A DNA stretch of 64,000 nucleotides from Xanthomonas arboricola (GCF_002940665.1 NZ_MIGY01000003.1:911573-975572); one strand, 5' to 3'. Shown: positions 1 through 9,458, counted from the stretch's first letter. Translations and numbers: made by a program. The notes: generated by a model not told the origin, from the sequence alone.

Positions 1-20
1 CTGATAACGACCCACGCGCG

Positions 21-560
21 ATGCCCACCATCATCACCCATGCCGCGGTGCCGCTGGCGCTCTGGTGCGCCAGTGAACGCGGCCGCGTATCGCCGCGCCT
101 GCTCGGTGCCGGCATCGTCGCGGCGATGCTGCCGGATGCCGACGTGCTGGCGTTCGCGTTGCATGTTCCGTATGCGGATGCGTTCGGCCATCGCGGTGCC
201 AGCCACTCGTTGCTGTTCGCCGGGCTGAGCGCGCTGCTGGGTGGGGTTGCGCATCGCCTGTTGCGTGCGGACGCGCTGCAGGCAGCCGCATTCCTGTTCG
301 TCTGCACCGCATCGCATCCGCTGCTGGATGCGATGACCTCCGGCGGACTGGGCGTTGCGCTGAGCTGGCCCTGGAGCGAGGCGCGCTGGTTCGCGCCGTG
401 GCGGCCGATCCGCGTGTCGCCCTTGGCCAACGGTTTCTTCAATGCGCGCGGCCTTGCCACGCTGCTCTCCGAGTTGCGTTGGGTCTGGCTACCGCTCACC
501 GTCGCGGTGCTGGGATGGACATGCATCCAGCGCGCGGCACCACAGGATCACCCGTCATGA
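21..560 (+). CDS. DUF457-family membrane protein (YdjM-like, metal-dependent hydrolase type)
   Basis: A 179-residue, mostly hydrophobic protein with about four to five membrane segments. It contains the family-type histidine/aspartate pattern: PDADVLAF near residue 39, a GHRGASHS motif near 56 and TASHPLLDAM near 96. These are typical of the DUF457 / LexA-regulated YdjM group of inner-membrane proteins often annotated as metal-dependent hydrolases; the substrate is not known. The stop codon overlaps the ATG of the downstream FAD oxidase (ATGA), which suggests translational coupling. The start lies only 20 bases inside the window, so an upstream start cannot be excluded. Confidence 0.8.
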   Translation: MPTIITHAAVPLALWCASERGRVSPRLLGAGIVAAMLPDADVLAFALHVPYADAFGHRGASHSLLFAGLSALLGGVAHRLLRADALQAAAFLFVCTASHPLLDAMTSGGLGVALSWPWSEARWFAPWRPIRVSPLANGFFNARGLATLLSELRWVWLPLTVAVLGWTCIQRAAPQDHPS

Positions 561-1942
561 CCGATGTGCTTCCCACTGCCCTGGCCGCGTTGCTGGCCGC
601 GCGGCTTGGCCCCGATGGCTGGTTGACCGGCGGCGACGCGCGGCGCCGCTATGGCGAGGACGATTCGCGCCGCTGGGCATTGCCCGCCGCCGTCGCCTTG
701 CCGGGCGATACCGAGGATGTGGTGGCGATCGTGCAGGCCTGCCGCGCACATGGCGTGCCGATCGTGGCGCGCGGCGCCGGCACCGGCACCACGGGTGCGG
801 CGGTACCGTTTTCCGGCGGCGTGGTGGTGTCGATGGCACGCATGCATCGCATCCTTGCGCTGCGTCCGGCCGATCGCTGCGCCATCGTGCAACCGGGCCT
901 GCTCAACGGCCACTTGCAGCAGGCCTTGCAGCCGCATGGCCTGTTCTGGCCGCCGGATCCGTCCAGCGCGGACATCTGCAGCATCGGCGGCAATCTGGCC
1001 ACCAATGCCGGCGGCCCGCGCGCGGTGAAATACGGCGCCACCCGCGACAACGTGCTCGGCCTGGTCGCTGTGACCGGCACCGGCGAGGTGATCCGCTGCG
1101 GCGGCGCGTATACGAAGAATTCCACCGGCTACGACCTGACGCATCTGCTGGTCGGCAGCGAAGGCACCCTGGCGATCATCGTCGAAGCGACCTTGAAGCT
1201 GACGCCGCGCGCGGTCGCGCAAGCCGGCGTGCGCGCGCTGTATCGCGATGCGGCCAGCGCCGCGGCGGCGGTGTCGCGCATCATGGCGCAACCGACCACG
1301 CCGACGATGCTGGAATTCATGGATGCCAGTGCGATCGCATTACTGCGCCGCAACGGCAGCGATGTGCCCGAGGCCGGCGCGATGCTGCTGATCGAAGCCG
1401 ATGGCGATCACGACACCCTGCCCTACGCATTGCAGGCCTTGCACGATGCCGCCGATGGCGAGGGCGTGGTGAGCCTGGACGTGGCCGCCGATGGCAGCGC
1501 GCGCGACAGGTTGTGGGCCGCGCGGCGTGCGCTGTCGCCGGCATTGCGCACGATCAAGCCGGGCAAGATCAACGAGGACGTGGTGGTGCCGGTCTCGCGC
1601 ATCCCCGAACTGGTGGCCGGCGTGGAAGCGCTTGCGGCCGAATTCGCGTTGCCGATCGTGGCCTTCGGCCATGCCGGCAACGGCAACCTGCACGTCAACA
1701 TCATGTACGACCCTGCCGATGCCGACGAAGACGCGCGCGCACATGCCGCATTGCCGCGTCTGTTCGCACTGGTGCTGTCGCTGGAAGGCACGCTCTCCGG
1801 CGAGCATGGCATCGGCGTGGCCAAGCGCGCGTTCATGACGCAGGCTTTCAGCGCACCGACACTGGCCGCAATGCGCGCGATCAAGGCTGCGCTGGATCCG
1901 GACGGAATCTTGAATCCTGGCAAGGTGCTGCCGGACGCGTGA
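557..1942 (+). CDS. FAD-linked oxidase, GlcD / D-lactate dehydrogenase family
   Basis: A 461-residue flavoprotein of the FAD_binding_4 plus FAD-oxidase C architecture, as in glycolate oxidase GlcD, D-lactate dehydrogenase and D-2-hydroxyglutarate dehydrogenase. The N-terminal FAD-binding half carries ARGAGTGTTG and NLATNAGGPRAVKYG. The C-terminal half carries the metal/substrate-binding GHAGNGNLHVNI and the family signature SGEHGIGVAKR. It probably oxidises a D-2-hydroxyacid at the membrane; sequence alone does not say which one. The ATG at 557 overlaps the stop of the preceding gene, and I prefer it to a longer in-frame reading because homologues begin with a short N-terminus before the FAD domain. 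Confidence 0.85.
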   Translation: MTDVLPTALAALLAARLGPDGWLTGGDARRRYGEDDSRRWALPAAVALPGDTEDVVAIVQACRAHGVPIVARGAGTGTTGAAVPFSGGVVVSMARMHRILALRPADRCAIVQPGLLNGHLQQALQPHGLFWPPDPSSADICSIGGNLATNAGGPRAVKYGATRDNVLGLVAVTGTGEVIRCGGAYTKNSTGYDLTHLLVGSEGTLAIIVEATLKLTPRAVAQAGVRALYRDAASAAAAVSRIMAQPTTPTMLEFMDASAIALLRRNGSDVPEAGAMLLIEADGDHDTLPYALQALHDAADGEGVVSLDVAADGSARDRLWAARRALSPALRTIKPGKINEDVVVPVSRIPELVAGVEALAAEFALPIVAFGHAGNGNLHVNIMYDPADADEDARAHAALPRLFALVLSLEGTLSGEHGIGVAKRAFMTQAFSAPTLAAMRAIKAALDPDGILNPGKVLPDA

Positions 1943-2059
1943 GCCACGGCATGCCAGCCCGACCATGTCAGCGCAGACGCTGCGACGGCCGTGCACTCGC
2001 GCACGAGCGAATGGCCTGGCGAACTGGCAGCAGACGGGCGTCACCGCCAGGCGCCACGA

Positions 2060-2695
2060 CTAGCCGTTTACGGGCGCCGCGTTGCACAACGCCGGCAGCA
2101 GCACGCCATCGATCATGCGCACCAGAAACGCCAAGTCGAACGGCTTGCGCTGGATCAGCGCGCGATATGCAGCCATCGACGGCACCACCTGCGCGGCGCA
2201 CTCGATATCGGCGTGTGCGGACAGTTCGCCACGCGCGCGCGCGCGCTGCATCAGCACGCGATTGGCCACCACCCACGGCTCGACGATGGCGGTGTTGCCC
2301 GCGTCGGCCAACTCCGGGTGCTGCGCCAGCACCGCCGCCAGCCCGGCCATCAGCTGCAGCGTGCGCTGAGCCTCCGTGGTCGAGCGCGGCTTGAACATGG
2401 CCAGCAGGTCGCCGCGCAGCGTCCCGGTATCCGGCAGCGCGTCAGGATCGACCTGGCCGCGCTTGGCGTGCGCAACCGCATCCACCACCAGATCGGCCTT
2501 GGATTTCCAGCGCCGGTAGACCGTGGCCTTGCCGGCCTTGGCGCGCTGGGCCACCAGATCCATCGTCATGCCCTCGTAGCCGCGCTCGGCCAGCACCTCG
2601 ATCGCCGCCTCGAGAATGACGGCGTCGCGGGCGGGATCACGCCTGCGGCCGCGCACCGGCGCGGGCGCAGGGGCCTGCAGTTCAGTGTCCGACAT
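2060..2695 (-). CDS. TetR/AcrR-family transcriptional regulator
   Basis: A 211-residue regulator. The N-terminal TetR helix-turn-helix runs from about residue 25 to 70 (VLAERGYEGMTMDLVAQRAKAGKATVYRRW), followed by a helical ligand-binding domain that matches the TetR_C_11-like form. It is transcribed divergently from the aldo/keto reductase at 2801, the usual arrangement for a repressor and its target. A 12-bp perfect palindrome lies between them. The start at 2695 (MSDTELQ) was chosen over an upstream in-frame ATG because the extra 30 residues are not family-like and would run through the putative operator. Confidence 0.88.
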   Translation of the reverse strand: MSDTELQAPAPAPVRGRRRDPARDAVILEAAIEVLAERGYEGMTMDLVAQRAKAGKATVYRRWKSKADLVVDAVAHAKRGQVDPDALPDTGTLRGDLLAMFKPRSTTEAQRTLQLMAGLAAVLAQHPELADAGNTAIVEPWVVANRVLMQRARARGELSAHADIECAAQVVPSMAAYRALIQRKPFDLAFLVRMIDGVLLPALCNAAPVNG

Positions 2696-2730
2696 CGTTG
2701 CCTCTTGAATGAATAAATACGATACCAAAT

Positions 2731-2742
2731 AGTTCCGGAACT
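2731..2742. promoter_or_regulatory. Candidate TetR operator: perfect 12-bp palindrome
   Basis: AGTTCCGGAACT is a perfect inverted repeat in the 105-bp gap between the divergent TetR regulator and aldo/keto reductase, 35 bp upstream of the regulator start. TetR-family repressors commonly bind such palindromes to control themselves and a divergent gene. Assignment to this regulator is inferred from position only. Confidence 0.5.
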
Positions 2743-2800
2743 TGCAATTCTCGTTTATGCATGCGTTCATACCGTCCATCGCCACCGACCGGACTTACCA

Positions 2801-3841
2801 ATGCGCTACAACAGATTGGGCACGACAGGATTGTTTGTTTCCGAGTTGAGCCTGGGCTCGATGACCTTCGGCATTCCGGAGGCCAAGTATGCGGCCGCCG
2901 GTGGCCTGAACCAGGACCAGGTGGACGCGCTGGTGCGTCGGGCATTCGACGCCGGCATCAACCTGATCGATACCGCAAACGTCTATTCCAACGGCCAATC
3001 CGAGCAGATGATCGGTCACGCGCTGCAGCGTCACGGTATCGCACGGCACGAGGTTGTCCTGGCAACGAAGGCGGCGCATGCCACCGGCGCCGGGCCGAAC
3101 GACGCGGGCACCTCGCGCCATCACCTGATGCATCAGGTCAAGCAAAGCCTCAGGCGCCTCGGCACCGATCACATCGACCTGTACCAGTTGCATGGCTGGG
3201 ACCCGGCCACGCCGATCGAAGAATCCCTGCGTGCGCTCGACGATCTGGTGCGACAGGGGCATGTGCGGTACGTCGGCGTCTCGAACTGGGCGGCCTGGCA
3301 GACCGCCAGGGCGGTGGGGGTGTCCGAACGCCTCAACCTGACCCGCCCGCACGCCTATCAAGGGTATTACTCGCTGCCCGGGCGCGATGCCGAGCGCGAA
3401 CTGCTGCCGATGCTTGCCGCCGAGCAGATGGCGCTACTGGTGTTCAGCCCGCTGGCGGGCGGCTACCTCACCGGCAAGTACCGCCAGGACCGGCAAGAGG
3501 GGCGTCGCGCCACCGTCCCCTTCCCGCCGGTGGATGAACCCAGGAGCGAGGGCTTGCTGACGGTGATGGACGACGTGGCCAAGACGCATGGCACCACGCT
3601 CGAAGCGGTCGCGCTGGCCTGGCTCCGGCAACAGCCGGCGGTCACCAGCATCGTGCTGGGCGTGACCTCCGTGCAGCAGCTGGACGCCAACCTGCTGGCC
3701 AGCGACGTGGTGCTGAGTGCGGACGCATTGACCGCCCTCGACCACGCAAGCGCGCTTGCGCCGGAATATCCCGGCTGGATGATCGCCAACGGCAACGTAG
3801 CGCGCGAAGCGCTGATGACCAACGGCACGCTGACCATCTAG
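2801..3841 (+). CDS. Aldo/keto reductase
   Basis: A 346-residue NADPH-dependent aldo/keto reductase with a TIM-barrel fold. The catalytic tetrad can be read: Asp and Tyr in DTANVYSNG (about residues 52-60), Lys in LATKAA (about 85-90) and His in YQLHGWD (about 128). It resembles the YajO/Gpr/Tas-like bacterial subgroup, which reduces aldehydes and ketones. It is divergent from a TetR regulator and probably under its control, suggesting induction by a reactive carbonyl or xenobiotic; the substrate is unknown. Confidence 0.88.
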   Translation: MRYNRLGTTGLFVSELSLGSMTFGIPEAKYAAAGGLNQDQVDALVRRAFDAGINLIDTANVYSNGQSEQMIGHALQRHGIARHEVVLATKAAHATGAGPNDAGTSRHHLMHQVKQSLRRLGTDHIDLYQLHGWDPATPIEESLRALDDLVRQGHVRYVGVSNWAAWQTARAVGVSERLNLTRPHAYQGYYSLPGRDAERELLPMLAAEQMALLVFSPLAGGYLTGKYRQDRQEGRRATVPFPPVDEPRSEGLLTVMDDVAKTHGTTLEAVALAWLRQQPAVTSIVLGVTSVQQLDANLLASDVVLSADALTALDHASALAPEYPGWMIANGNVAREALMTNGTLTI

Positions 3842-3874
3842 AGCATGTCGCGCCACTTGAGCGGCGTACGCTCT

Positions 3875-3918
3875 CCCTCAGCGGCGCAGGCATTGCACCG
3901 CTGACACGCCGCTCAGGG
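3875..3918 (+). terminator. Possible hairpin terminator after the aldo/keto reductase
   Basis: CCCTCAGCGGCG (3875-3886) pairs with CGCCGCTCAGGG (3907-3918), 11 of 12 positions, with a 20-nt loop, 34 bp after the reductase stop. There is no T-run, so intrinsic termination is doubtful. Confidence 0.3.
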
Positions 3919-4119
3919 AAACATCCTGTCCACACCGATACCGAGTGACGCGCTTATTCATGCCAGCTACCGGAGCGATCGCAGTGTGTGGCGCAGCTTG
4001 GCTCGGCGCATGCACGCCACGCGCACGCAGCTGCAGTGCTGAACATTCGCTGCCAACGTCCCTGCACATCACCCGCCGGGACCTGTGCCGCCCTTCGCCT
4101 CCGACCGACGAAACCACCG

Positions 4120-5265
4120 ATGTTCCATCTTCTATTTGCGCTCCCGTCGTTCTACGTCATCGGCAGATTCCTGTGGCCGCTCCCGTGGCCACTGGCGTGG
4201 AAACTGGCTGCAGCCGTGGTCGTGCTACTCGCCTCGCAATATCACCTGTATTGCCGGTTTTCTTCCGGCAGCGTGTTTTCGCCGGAGATGCCGCGTAGCC
4301 TGGTGATCTTCTTCAACTGGGCATTTTCCGCGATCCTGCTGCTGGCGTTGCTGCAGATCGTGCTCGATCTGGTCGCGCTGGTCGGTTGGCTGCTGCGCCA
4401 TCCGGTCACGGTACCGGCGGGCCTGCGCTATGCGATCGGCCTTGGCGCATGCATTATGGCGGCGGTGGGCGTGCACCAGGCGATCCGCGTGCCGCCGGTC
4501 AAACAGGTCGAGATCCGGATCAGCAACCTGCCGCCGCAGTTCGAGGGCTACACGATCCTGCAGTTGACCGACCTGCATGTCAGCCGGCTGTTCGATGCGT
4601 CTTGGGCGCAGGACGTGGTGACACGCAGCAACCGCCTGCAGACCGATCTGATCGTGGTCACCGGCGATGTCATCGACGGCAGCATCGAACACCGGCGCCA
4701 GGATGTGGAGCCGCTGCGCGCGCTGCACGCACGCGACGGGGTCTACTTCATTCCCGGTAATCACGAATACTTCTTCGACGCCACTGCGTGGACGCGCTAC
4801 CTGGCCACGCTGGGCATGACGCCGCTGGAAAACAGCCATACGGCTCTGCGACGCGGCGATGCCGCGCTGGTCATCGCCGGGGTCACCGATCTGTCCGCGC
4901 CCGAGGTCGGCCTGCCGCCACCGGACCTGCGTGCCGCCCTGCACGGCGTGCCGCCGCAAACGCCTATCGTGCTGCTGGACCATCAACCCAGGCAGGCGCG
5001 TCAGGCAGCGGCGCAAGGCGTGGACGTGCAACTGTCCGGCCACACCCACGGCGGCCTGATCCTGGGCGTGGACCGGTTGTTCGCGCTGGCCAACGCAGGC
5101 TTCGTATCGGGGCTGTACGACGTTGCGGGCATGCAGCTGTACGTCAACAACGGCACCGCGCTGTGGCCAGGACTGGCGCTGCGGCTGGGACGCCCATCGG
5201 AACTGACACGGATCACGCTTCGCCGCGCGCCGGACCAACGCACCCACGCTGCATCAAGCAAGTAG
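4120..5265 (+). CDS. Membrane-anchored metallophosphoesterase (YkuE-like)
   Basis: A 381-residue protein with about three to four hydrophobic segments in the first 130 residues, followed by a calcineurin-like phosphoesterase domain. Metal-binding motifs appear in order: LQLTDLHVS (D, H), TGDVIDG (GD), PGNHEYF (GNH), LLDHQP and LSGHTHGG (GHTH). Related membrane phosphoesterases act on lipid-linked or periplasmic phosphoesters; the substrate here is unknown. The ATG at 4120 begins the hydrophobic N-terminus; a longer in-frame reading from 3988 has a hydrophilic lead that looks non-coding. It converges on kdpE. Confidence 0.85.
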   Translation: MFHLLFALPSFYVIGRFLWPLPWPLAWKLAAAVVVLLASQYHLYCRFSSGSVFSPEMPRSLVIFFNWAFSAILLLALLQIVLDLVALVGWLLRHPVTVPAGLRYAIGLGACIMAAVGVHQAIRVPPVKQVEIRISNLPPQFEGYTILQLTDLHVSRLFDASWAQDVVTRSNRLQTDLIVVTGDVIDGSIEHRRQDVEPLRALHARDGVYFIPGNHEYFFDATAWTRYLATLGMTPLENSHTALRRGDAALVIAGVTDLSAPEVGLPPPDLRAALHGVPPQTPIVLLDHQPRQARQAAAQGVDVQLSGHTHGGLILGVDRLFALANAGFVSGLYDVAGMQLYVNNGTALWPGLALRLGRPSELTRITLRRAPDQRTHAASSK

Positions 5266-5376
5266 CAGCGGGTGTGGCTACCGCCTCGATCGGGTTGCAT
5301 CCGCGCGGCGGCAGATGCAGGCGGTCCACGCACGCATCAGCGCGCGCCGACTCCTGCACGCCAACCGCGCCTGCAC

Positions 5377-6093
5377 TCAGCGCGCCACCCCGATAAAGCG
5401 CAAACCCACGCCCGGTTCCGTAACGATGTAATGCGGGTCGGCGGCATCGTCGTGCAGTTTCTGGCGCAGCTTGCCGACCAGGATGCGCAGGTAATGGGTG
5501 TCTTCCTCGTGGGTGGGGCCCCACACCTCGCGCAGCAATTGCGGCTGGGTGACCACGCGGCCGGCGTGCTTGAGCAACAGCGCGAGCAAGGCGTATTCCT
5601 TGCGGCTCAAGGTCACCGCCTCGCCATCGAGCGTGACCTCGCGCAGGCCCAGGTGGATATGCAGGCGGCCGTCGTCGAACACGCTCTCTTCCACCGTGCT
5701 GCCGGCGCCGGCCTGGCGCAGCAGCGCGCGGATGCGCGCCATCAGTTCCTGCACGCCGAACGGCTTGGTGACGTAGTCGTTGGCGCCGGCATCGAGCGCG
5801 GCGACCTTTTCGGTTTCGCCGGCGCGCACGGTGAGCATGATCACCGGCACGTTGGACCACTGGCGGATCTCGCCCAGCACCTCGTGGCCGTCGCGATCGG
5901 GCAGGCCGATGTCCAGCACCACCAGGTCGGCGCCCTGCCCGGCCAGCGTGGCCAGGCCTTCCTCGGCAGTGCCGGCCTGCAGCACGCGATAGCCCTGCGC
6001 ACGCAGGCTGATGTCGAGAAAGCGGCGGATCTGCGGCTCGTCGTCGACGATCAGCACGCGGGCAGGCGGGATGGCAGTGGGGTCAGTCGGCAT
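5377..6093 (-). CDS. kdpE: KdpE response regulator
   Basis: A 238-residue OmpR-type response regulator. The receiver domain spans about residues 14-125, with acidic residues in IVDDE, the phosphoacceptor Asp in VVLDIGLPDRDG and Lys in VTKPF. A winged-helix DNA-binding domain follows (about 140-235; SRKEYALLALL, YLRILVGKLRQKL). The start codon lies inside the 3' end of kdpD (11-bp overlap), so the pair is translationally coupled. It activates the kdpFABC pump genes at low potassium. The start at 6093 (MPTDPTA) is preferred to an earlier in-frame ATG that would lengthen the overlap. Confidence 0.93.
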   Translation of the reverse strand: MPTDPTAIPPARVLIVDDEPQIRRFLDISLRAQGYRVLQAGTAEEGLATLAGQGADLVVLDIGLPDRDGHEVLGEIRQWSNVPVIMLTVRAGETEKVAALDAGANDYVTKPFGVQELMARIRALLRQAGAGSTVEESVFDDGRLHIHLGLREVTLDGEAVTLSRKEYALLALLLKHAGRVVTQPQLLREVWGPTHEEDTHYLRILVGKLRQKLHDDAADPHYIVTEPGVGLRFIGVAR

Positions 6094-8743
6094 CGGGGCG
6101 AGGTGGCGCGGCGGGAACCAGCAGCGGCAGCGTAATGCGGATCGTGGTGCCGTGACCATCGGCGCCGGCCAGTGCCTCCACGCTGCCGCCATGGGCGCCG
6201 ATCATGCCCTGGCAGATGGTCAGGCCCAGCCCGGTGCCGTGACGGCCGCGGTCGCCACGCTCCACGCTGTAGAACATGTCGAAAATGCGCGCGCGCTCGT
6301 CCTCGGGAATGCCGGGGCCCTGGTCGCCGATATCGATCTGCAGGGCGCCGGCCTGCAGCCGCGCCTGCACGGTCACCGCAACTCCTGGTGGCGAAAATTT
6401 CGCCGCATTCTCCAGCACGTTGAAGATGGCCTGTTCCACCAGTGCCGGGTGCACCCAGATCGCCGGCAGGTCGGCGGCCAGATCCAGTTGCAGGCGCACC
6501 GCCGGCTGGTAGCGCTGCAACCGCCGCGTGGCCGAGCCGATCAACTCGTCCACGCCGATCCAGTCCCGCTTCAAGGTCAGCCCGGTGTGGCCGAGCCGGG
6601 TCATGTCGAGCAGGTTCTGGATGTAGCGATCCAGCCGTTCGCCTTCGAGCTGGATGGTGTCGAGCAGGCTGTGGCGGTCCTGTGCGTCCATCGCATCGCC
6701 GTAGCTGGCCAGGCTGCTGGCCGAGCCGATCATCGAGGCCAGCGGCGAGCGCAGATCGTGCGAGACCGACGACAGCAAGGCCGAGCGCAGGCGCTCGGTT
6801 TCGCCACTGACGCGCGCGCCTTCCAGATCGGCGACCAGGCGCGTGCGCAGCGCTGCCTGGCCGATGTCTTCCACCATCGCTTCGGCCAGCCGACGCTCCT
6901 CCAGACCGGGCCGCTGCACGCTCTGGCGAAAGCGCAGCGCCGCCACCCCCAGGCTGCCGCGTTCGTGCCGCACCGGCAGGCACCACCACTGCGCGCCGGC
7001 CAGCGTATCGGTGAAGCGGCCGGCCGGCTGAGCGTGGCGCTGGGTCCAGTCCGCCGCGCTGCGATCGAGTGCGCCGAAGCTGGCCGGCGCATCGCTTTCG
7101 CGTTGCTCCAGGCGCAACCAGGCCTCGGCATCCAGTGCCGTGGCCAGGGCGCGACGGCCGGCTTCCAGCACCTGCCCCAGATCGGCGGAAGTGCTGAGCT
7201 CGCGGGCCAGCGTCTGCAGTGCGTTGGCATGCGCATTGGCGGCGCGCAAGGCCAGCACCTGGCTGCGCAGGCGCGAGGCCAGACGGCCGGCGACCAGCGC
7301 GGCGATCAGGAACAGGCACACCGTCACCACGCCCTGACGCGCGCTGATGTGCAGGGTGAAGCGAGGTTCGATGAAGAAGAAGTTGTAGGCGACAAAGCTC
7401 AGCAGCGCGGCGATCACCGCGGCGGCCATGCGCGTGCGCGAGGCCACCAGCACCACCGCGACAATGAACACCATCGACAGATCGTCGATGTCGGTCCAGC
7501 GCTGGATCACCCACGCCACCGCGACCGCGGCCGCGGCGGCGATCGCCGCGAAGGCCAGGTCGTCGCGCTGCAACCACTGGCGCGGATTGCGCCAACGCTG
7601 GCGTGCGCGTGCACGCGCATCGGCGGAGCTGACGATGACCAGTTCGTAATGCGCGCCGCGCTGCAGCAGTTGCTGGGTCAGCGTGCGGTTGAACATGCGC
7701 GCCAGCGGGCGTTCGCGCGTGCGCCCCAGCACCAGCGTGGACACGCCGTTTTGCGCAGCGAAATCCAGCAATGCCTCGGCGACGTTGGCGCCGTGCAGCA
7801 GCGCGGTATCGCCCCCCAGGCGGCGTGCCAGTGCGAACGCGCGGTCGATCTCCAGCTGCCAGGCGGCGTCGGCCACGGTGCGCGTCTGCACGGTGACCAC
7901 CGTCCATGGGGCATCGCGTCGTTCGGACAACCGCCGCGCCACCCGCACCAGATAATCCGAGCTGCCACGGCCATCGATGGCCACCACCACGCGGCGACGC
8001 AAGGCGGCGGTGCCGGGCAAACCGCGTGCGGCCTGGGTGTCGCGCAGGTCGCTGTCGACGCGGTCGGCCGCGGTCTGCATCGCCAGCTCGCGCAGCGCGG
8101 TGAGGTTGGAAGGCGAAAAGAACGCCTGCAAGGCCTGTGTCGCCTGCTCGGGCAGATACACCTTGCCCTGCTGCAGGCGCTCGATCAGCTCGCGCGGCGG
8201 CAGGTCCACCAGCACGATGTCGCGCAGACGGTCGAACACCGCATCGGGCACGGTTTCGGACACGCGCACGCCGGTGATGCGCAGCACGATGTCATTGAGG
8301 CTTTCCAGGTGCTGGATGTTGACCGTGGTGTAGACATCGATGCCGGCATCGAGCAGTTCCACGATGTCCTGCCAGCGCCGTTCGTGCCGGCTGCCCGGCA
8401 CGTTGCGATGGGCCAGCTCGTCGATCAGCGCCAGCTTCGGCTTGCGCGCCAGCAACGCGTCCAGGTCGAGTTCTTCCAGCTCCCGGCCCTGGTAGTTGAT
8501 GCGGGTGCGTGGCAGCAGCGGCAGGCCATCCAGCAGTGCCGCGGTTTCGCTACGGCCATGGGTTTCCACCACCCCTGCCACCACGTCCATGCCCTGGCGC
8601 AGGCGCTCGCGCGCCCGCGACAGCATGGCGTAGGTCTTGCCCACCCCGGGCGCTGCGCCCAGAAACACGGTCAGGCGCCCGCCATGTTCGCGCTGCAGTT
8701 CGCCGATCAGCGCGTCGGCTTGTTGGGTGCGGGCGTCAATCAT
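6083..8743 (-). CDS. kdpD: KdpD potassium-sensing histidine kinase
   Basis: A complete 886-residue KdpD; the E. coli protein has 894. In order: N-terminal KdpD domain with Walker A (FLGAAPGVGKTYAML, about 29-43) and Walker B (ALIDELAHRN); a universal-stress-protein-like domain (about 245-370, with LVLGRTRERP); four membrane segments (about 395-490); a GAF-like region; then the kinase core with H-box VSHDLRSPLASM, N-box VLENAAKFSPPG and G-boxes DQGPGIPEDE and GTGLGLTICQG. It senses potassium and turgor and phosphorylates KdpE. It lies 61 bp downstream of kdpC, across a GGGATTGGGG-type simple repeat. Confidence 0.95.
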   Translation of the reverse strand: MIDARTQQADALIGELQREHGGRLTVFLGAAPGVGKTYAMLSRARERLRQGMDVVAGVVETHGRSETAALLDGLPLLPRTRINYQGRELEELDLDALLARKPKLALIDELAHRNVPGSRHERRWQDIVELLDAGIDVYTTVNIQHLESLNDIVLRITGVRVSETVPDAVFDRLRDIVLVDLPPRELIERLQQGKVYLPEQATQALQAFFSPSNLTALRELAMQTAADRVDSDLRDTQAARGLPGTAALRRRVVVAIDGRGSSDYLVRVARRLSERRDAPWTVVTVQTRTVADAAWQLEIDRAFALARRLGGDTALLHGANVAEALLDFAAQNGVSTLVLGRTRERPLARMFNRTLTQQLLQRGAHYELVIVSSADARARARQRWRNPRQWLQRDDLAFAAIAAAAAVAVAWVIQRWTDIDDLSMVFIVAVVLVASRTRMAAAVIAALLSFVAYNFFFIEPRFTLHISARQGVVTVCLFLIAALVAGRLASRLRSQVLALRAANAHANALQTLARELSTSADLGQVLEAGRRALATALDAEAWLRLEQRESDAPASFGALDRSAADWTQRHAQPAGRFTDTLAGAQWWCLPVRHERGSLGVAALRFRQSVQRPGLEERRLAEAMVEDIGQAALRTRLVADLEGARVSGETERLRSALLSSVSHDLRSPLASMIGSASSLASYGDAMDAQDRHSLLDTIQLEGERLDRYIQNLLDMTRLGHTGLTLKRDWIGVDELIGSATRRLQRYQPAVRLQLDLAADLPAIWVHPALVEQAIFNVLENAAKFSPPGVAVTVQARLQAGALQIDIGDQGPGIPEDERARIFDMFYSVERGDRGRHGTGLGLTICQGMIGAHGGSVEALAGADGHGTTIRITLPLLVPAAPPRPDAD

Positions 8744-8746
8744 GGA

Positions 8747-8853
8747 GGCCGGGATTGGGGGGGCGGGATTGGGGATTGGTGCAGCCTACCGCGAGCTGAC
8801 AGCTCTAGTGCTGTTGCTTTGACCCATTCCCGATTCCCGACTCCCCATTCCCC
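8747..8853. repeat. GGGATTGGGG-type simple repeat tract around the kdpC stop
   Basis: Copies of GGGATTGGGG lie on the + strand at about 8750-8780. The complementary form (CCCATTCCCGATTCCC-like) lies at about 8822-8852, so the two tracts form an imperfect inverted repeat. The second tract encodes the last residues of KdpC. Similar G/A-rich octamer tracts are widespread in Xanthomonas intergenic DNA. Confidence 0.55.
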
Positions 8854-9458
8854 GCGCGATCCAGCGCCAGGTTCAGTGCTAGCACATTCACCCGCGGCTG
8901 CCCGAGCAGGCCGAACTGTGGCTGTTCGGTGGCGGCCTGTACCAGCGCGGCCACGCGTTGTTCCGGCCAGCCGCGCGCGGCGGCGACCCGGCGCACCTGG
9001 ACCTGGGCGCCGGCCGGGCTCAGGTGCGGATCCAGGCCACTGCCGGATTGGGTGATCAGCTCGGCGGGGACCACCTCCGGTGCGATGCCGTCGCGTGCAG
9101 CCACCTCGGCGCGCGTGGCGGCGATGCGGCTCTGCAGGTCGGGATTGGAACGCGCCTGGTTGCTGCCGGCCGCCGCGGTCGGGTCGTACTTGGCCGCCGA
9201 GGGGCGTGGCTGGAAATAGCGCGCGTCGGCAAATGGCTGCGCCACCAGGGCCGATCCCACCACACGCGCGTCGTCGCGCAGCAACGAGCCGTGCGCCTGC
9301 TCGGGGAACAGCGCGCCGGTGATGCCGGTGGCGACCAGCGAATAGCTCAGGCCCAGGCCCAGCAGGATGAACAATGCCAACATCACCGCCCCGCGCAGGG
9401 CGCCGTCGTCACGCAACGGCTGCGCCGTGGACGTACCGGTTTTCGAAGAAATCGTCAT
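8805..9458 (-). CDS. kdpC: KdpC, potassium-transporting ATPase subunit C
   Basis: A 217-residue single-span subunit. The N-terminal membrane helix (about residues 23-47, LRGAVMLALFILLGLG) is followed by a periplasmic domain with conserved PRPSAAKYDPTAAAGSN and SGSGLDPHLSP. KdpC assists potassium binding and stabilises the KdpA-KdpB complex. The gene starts 3 bp after the kdpB stop. The family sequence normally ends near LNLALDR; here about 15 further residues (GNGESGIGNGSKQQH) are encoded by the GGGAAT-type repeat, so the C-terminus looks extended by repeat invasion. Confidence 0.94.
   Translation of the reverse strand: MTISSKTGTSTAQPLRDDGALRGAVMLALFILLGLGLSYSLVATGITGALFPEQAHGSLLRDDARVVGSALVAQPFADARYFQPRPSAAKYDPTAAAGSNQARSNPDLQSRIAATRAEVAARDGIAPEVVPAELITQSGSGLDPHLSPAGAQVQVRRVAAARGWPEQRVAALVQAATEQPQFGLLGQPRVNVLALNLALDRAGNGESGIGNGSKQQH

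Noticed and set aside
3875-3918. Strong intrinsic terminator after the aldo/keto reductase
   Set aside because: The hairpin is present but has a long loop and no T-run, so it is reported only as a weak possibility.
6011-9055. 1014-codon open frame on the + strand opposite kdpD and kdpC
   Set aside because: It is the GC-rich antisense shadow of kdpD/kdpC; its composition (very rich in Gln, Arg, His, Ala) and lack of any domain identify it as non-coding.
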